Shown: piece by piece, positions 60,612-64,000 of the stretch
Position numbering within the stretch: the first letter of the stretch is position 1
Layout of the letters: each line of letters opens with the position of its first letter
Source: Notospermus geniculatus
Lineage: Eukaryota > Nemertea > Pilidiophora > Heteronemertea > Lineidae
DNA: 64,000 bases
NCBI GenBank assembly: GCA_002633025.1
Contig: NMRB01000044.1
Span: 778,871-842,870, forward strand
Reading direction: 5' to 3'
Made by a program: the position numbers and the translations under genes
Notes under the pieces: generated by a model
Told to the model about the DNA's origin: nothing
Database searches by the model: none
The model's input: the letters and a program-made list of their open reading frames with translations, nothing else

Positions 60612-60734
60612 ACAGGGCCCATATTCATGAAACTTTGCTAGCTTAGTTGGTTGCTAGTGGGGTACACTGGCCTGTAAAACTGGGTAATTTAATAAGTAAC
60701 TAAGCCTAGCAGGGTTTCATGAACATGGGCCCAG
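60612..60734. mobile_element. 123-bp fold-back MITE with GGGCCCAT ends
   Basis: The left end CAGGGCCCATATTCATGAAA is mirrored at the right by TTTCATGAACATGGGCCCAG, and inner stems (GCTAGCTTAGTT, AACTAAGCCTAGC) also pair. No protein is encoded. It sits in the 3-prime flank or UTR of CARS2. Confidence 0.75.
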
Positions 60735-61396
60735 GACTGCAATGAAGTAGCACTCAAATTTTGCTTTCAAAAAACTGACCAACTCCTTGGTACTTTTTTT
60801 GTGCATATCCACAAATGTAATCATTTAAACCATGTACCCTAAGTCGGCAACGTTACCTACAAGTTTATAAGTGTATTGTCTGTCGGGCCGTAGGTTCACC
60901 AACTTAAAGCCTGTGATAAGGATATGCATGTAACAGCTATGGTACAAAAAATGTACAAATATATACATCAAATCTGTGTGAATTATATTAGCGTGACAAA
61001 TTGACTGTGATAGTGAAAAAGGGACACCTCCTCCTTCACATCTGATTGTGTCAAATGCTGGATGTTCCGCAGTAGAAAATAAATGCCAAGTCAGTATGCT
61101 GAGTTTCAAGTCAAAACTGAGCAATTAGGAATCAAGTAAGTCATATGGTTGACAAGCAGCCAGCCAGTCAAGGTATGCTTTTTCCAAGACCAAGAATCAA
61201 GGTTGGTACTTTGCCAAGACTCAGCTGCCACGAGTAGTGTGGAATCTTCAGTAATGACTTTAATATCATGGCGAATACCGATATGTATCTATTGAGCTCA
61301 CAAAGTCACATGCTGCATACTTTCGACAGACGAATTCTTCTTCCTATGCCTCTGCTCTGGGATTGATGAAAATGCAAGGTAACTGACTCCAATGCT

Positions 61397-64000
61397 CTAA
61401 ATATTGTCATACTTTGGAGATGATGGCGCCTGCAAAATGATGAAGAAATCAGAATTCCAGCCATACTGGTATGAGAGACTGACTTGTGAATGGAAAAGTC
61501 CTGGGTGGCCAACACGAGAATATCTTCAGAGAGACTTTAGCATTGACTACTCACATAACTACTGAAGCTTGTCTTCTTTGCATTTAGTGACTTATCTTCC
61601 AGCATTTGCCATGACGACTCTTTTTGTCGATCCTGAAACCAAAACGTAACATATGTATTGTAACTGTAACTGGGGATGAATTTGCAGTACATTTCACTGT
61701 TCATCATTCCTTGAACCATGAATTTTTTCCTAATTCTACCCAAGTTCTTTACATCTGTGAAGTGGGTACAATCAAAGAGGGCTGACATCCAACATTAAGG
61801 AGGCAATCTACCTGTACAGTACATGTACACATATATATATTTTCAACCATCTTACTTTGATTTGAACTCCAGCTATCAAGAGGTCATCCCTTAGTTCATC
61901 ACAGGCTTTCAGAAGTTCATCACGTTCTTGTCGGCTCATTGTTGGAGATGGGCCCTTTGGATGTGCTGCAGGGTCATCACTGGCTTGTTTATTACCTATC
62001 CGTCAGAGAAATAAATGTCAGTGATTCTTGCAGAAGATTCAAGCAGTTCGACTTCTTCGTTCTGAACAAACACAGAAAAATAACATGACTTTACCTTCCG
62101 CAATAACCTCCTTTAGAGGTTTCCCTTGTTGTAAAGCATGTAGTCGAATCTTTCTTCGGAAGGTGACTATACTGTCAAGCACCTGGGTTAACTGTTGTTC
62201 TGCTTCTGTACCAGTAAGAGTCTTTCTCCCACTGAACTGGATACCAAGGAGGTCCAGGAGGCTGTCCACGTACGTCATCATTGCACCTATCACACCAGGA
62301 CTTCTTGCACAAACAGCACCTTGCTGTAAGAATATGAATGGAGTTGGAAACATGATTGGATATGAGTAATTCATCAGACGAGGGAGAGCAAATGTTTATC
62401 AGAATCCAGCGGTTTGAAGTAACTCACCTTGGATCTTCGGCCCAATTCTATATTACCCCTTCTGACCAACTCCATCACGGCTTCCAATGCCCGTGGTGTA
62501 TCAAAGTCATCAGCTAGGGCATCTTTGAACTTTTTCTTTGTCTCCATCAGGCTGGAAGATGATAATTACAATGTGAAACCTACCATAATATCATGCCTGT
62601 AACCCCGGCCTGTAACTCAACCGATTCAGATTAAATCAAACTACATCAGTCGAAATCAAACTAAGCTCACCTCTGCCAAAGATAGACCTCATTGATAGGC
62701 TTCACATCTAACTTTCCTCGAACATAGGCATCAGCAAGTTCTAAGAAAGCCGCTAACTGCCTCTGCAGACTGACTGCTTTCTTCATTGTCTCATCGTAAT
62801 ATTCTACTCCTGTAGAAAGAAGTAAGAGGGACAAATGAAACAAAGGAATTGATCTACAACAAAATTTCAATCAGGTACAAGTAGAAAATGCAACTAACAG
62901 GTGAAAATAACCCGGTCACTACCAAACAATGTACACACGTGTACTTTATACATGTTATACTTCTTAGTTTCCTTTTCACATGGTGCTCACTACCAGTAGC
63001 CTTGTACATAGGTTAGAGCTGCCATCTTTTGTTAAATTCTTTTACTAATATTCTTTAAGTGCACATACACGTTTACAATAGTAAGCATACATATGCATAG
63101 CGAATAGAAAACTCTTTCAAAGTTTTTTATGTCCTGGATGTTGCAATCATAGATACCGTACTGGTACTATACTATACATGTCAATAATGAAAGCAGGAAG
63201 AACTATTATATGGGCAGATTTTAGAAAGATAATGATACTTACTCGATCTATAATGAGCCAAAAGACAGAATATCCTGAACTGATTTGCGGTGTACTTTTC
63301 TAACATATCCGTCACAGTGATGTAATTTTTTAATGACTTGGACATTTTCTGTGTGTCTTTATGTAAATGTAAATGACCACAGTGTAGCCAGTAGTTCGTC
63401 CACTGACTGCAGCAGTAGTAGGCCTGGGTCTGTGCCAGCTCATTCTCATGGTGTGGGAAACGCAGGTCTTCTCCACCTGAGTGTATGTCTAGCTGCGGAC
63501 CATACATGGTGCTGCAAAAAAGTGAAATACTAATCAAAACAATTTTCAGAAACTGCTATTCTATTTTATAGCATGATCCAAGGGGCCAAATTGACATAAT
63601 TATGTGACGTTCATTACCTTGCCATTGTAGAACACTCTATGTGCCAACCTGGCCGACCCCGGCCTTTACCCCATGGCGAAGCCCACCAGGGCTCACCAGG
63701 CTTGGCCGCCTTCCAAAGGACGAAGTCTCGAGGATTTCTCTTCTCTCGATCAGCTGGGAAAGAGAATACCGGTAAAAATACAAGTTGTTAGAAAAAGGGG
63801 GGACGGGAACCTGATTAGTCAAATTATCCTCATGTTACCTCACATTGGCAGAAGGACCAATGCCAACTGAACTTGACAAGAAGAAATTTTATTTCTAAGA
63901 GTAATGAAAATGTCATCACCTGTTGACCTGATTTCAGTTTCCATACTATGTGTCCACAGCTTGCCATATCTACCATACCTAGCCACATCGAAATACACAC
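61397..64000 (-). CDS. CARS2: Mitochondrial cysteinyl-tRNA synthetase, 5-prime end beyond the window
   Basis: This class I synthetase charges mitochondrial tRNA-Cys. Exons in view (high to low) are 64000-63920 (partial), 63753-63618, 63511-63243, 62809-62671, 62551-62428, 62323-62095, 61995-61856, 61632-61555 and 61429-61397, encoding about 408 residues. Visible signatures are [38 protein letters not shown] (zinc-site Cys/His/Glu) and [10 protein letters not shown] (KMSKS loop). The C-terminal region [33 protein letters not shown] and the anticodon-side helices match CARS2 and lack the long charged extension of cytosolic CARS1. The HIGH motif and mitochondrial targeting peptide lie outside. 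The last splice is uncertain: read-through of the donor at 61554 would instead end the protein at a TAA at 61537-61539. Confidence 0.93.

Noticed and set aside
61397-64000. Assignment to cytosolic cysteinyl-tRNA synthetase (CARS1)
   Set aside because: The C-terminal segments follow the mitochondrial CARS2 pattern and the long Lys/Glu-rich extension of CARS1 is absent.

Overview
This is a gene-dense, intron-rich window of animal nuclear DNA. It has GT-AG introns, no operons, many fold-back repeats, and proteins that align along their length with vertebrate orthologues. The 3-phase exon models, the cilium, autophagy and glycosylation gene set, and the abundance of TAGGCCTA and ACATGTA words suggest a marine invertebrate deuterostome. 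An echinoderm or close relative is my best guess; the species cannot be fixed from this sequence alone. Isolated single N bases occur at 25133, 29421, 29885, 39093 and 55674, so local assembly joins deserve caution.

Seven genes are supported exon by exon, and the reading phase closes in every gene model. In order they are PCM1 (centriolar satellite scaffold, minus, 7552-25598, 23 coding exons, 1876 aa); FAXDC2-like fatty acid/sterol hydroxylase (minus, 31491-33165, 6 coding exons, 347 aa); ALG8 (ER glucosyltransferase of the N-glycan precursor, plus, 35035-38998, 14 exons, 541 aa); SQSTM1/p62 (selective autophagy receptor, plus, 40104-43427, 6 exons, 413 aa); a Golgi carbohydrate 6-O-sulfotransferase (minus, 47363-49653, 5 exons, 459 aa); CFAP97 (hemingway-type ciliary protein, plus, 51049-54132, 3 exons, 538 aa); and the 3-prime two thirds of CARS2, mitochondrial cysteinyl-tRNA synthetase (minus, 61397-64000, cut by the window edge). 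FAXDC2/ALG8 and sulfotransferase/CFAP97 are head-to-head pairs. The genes share no single pathway, although PCM1 and CFAP97 are cilium/centrosome proteins and ALG8 and the sulfotransferase both act on secretory-pathway glycans.

The other sequence is mostly repeat-derived. Positions 1-5500 hold a TA-flanked MITE and a 201-bp almost perfect palindrome. The last intron of PCM1 holds a 4-kb structure with 1.27-kb inverted arms; its loop carries a remnant open frame with a GCDTTS motif known from transposon-associated proteins. Positions 28.5-29.8 kb hold three GC-rich fold-backs, and 46.7-47.3 kb holds an element with terminal inverted repeats and an internal repetitive body. Positions 54.4-57.2 kb hold a 1.3-kb direct duplication whose first copy ends at an N.

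The most interesting regulatory observation is in the SQSTM1 promoter, where a TATA box lies downstream of a TGACNNNGC antioxidant-response-type element and an M-box-like TCACATG. These are sites of the kind that bind NRF2-type and TFEB-type factors, which control this gene in vertebrates.
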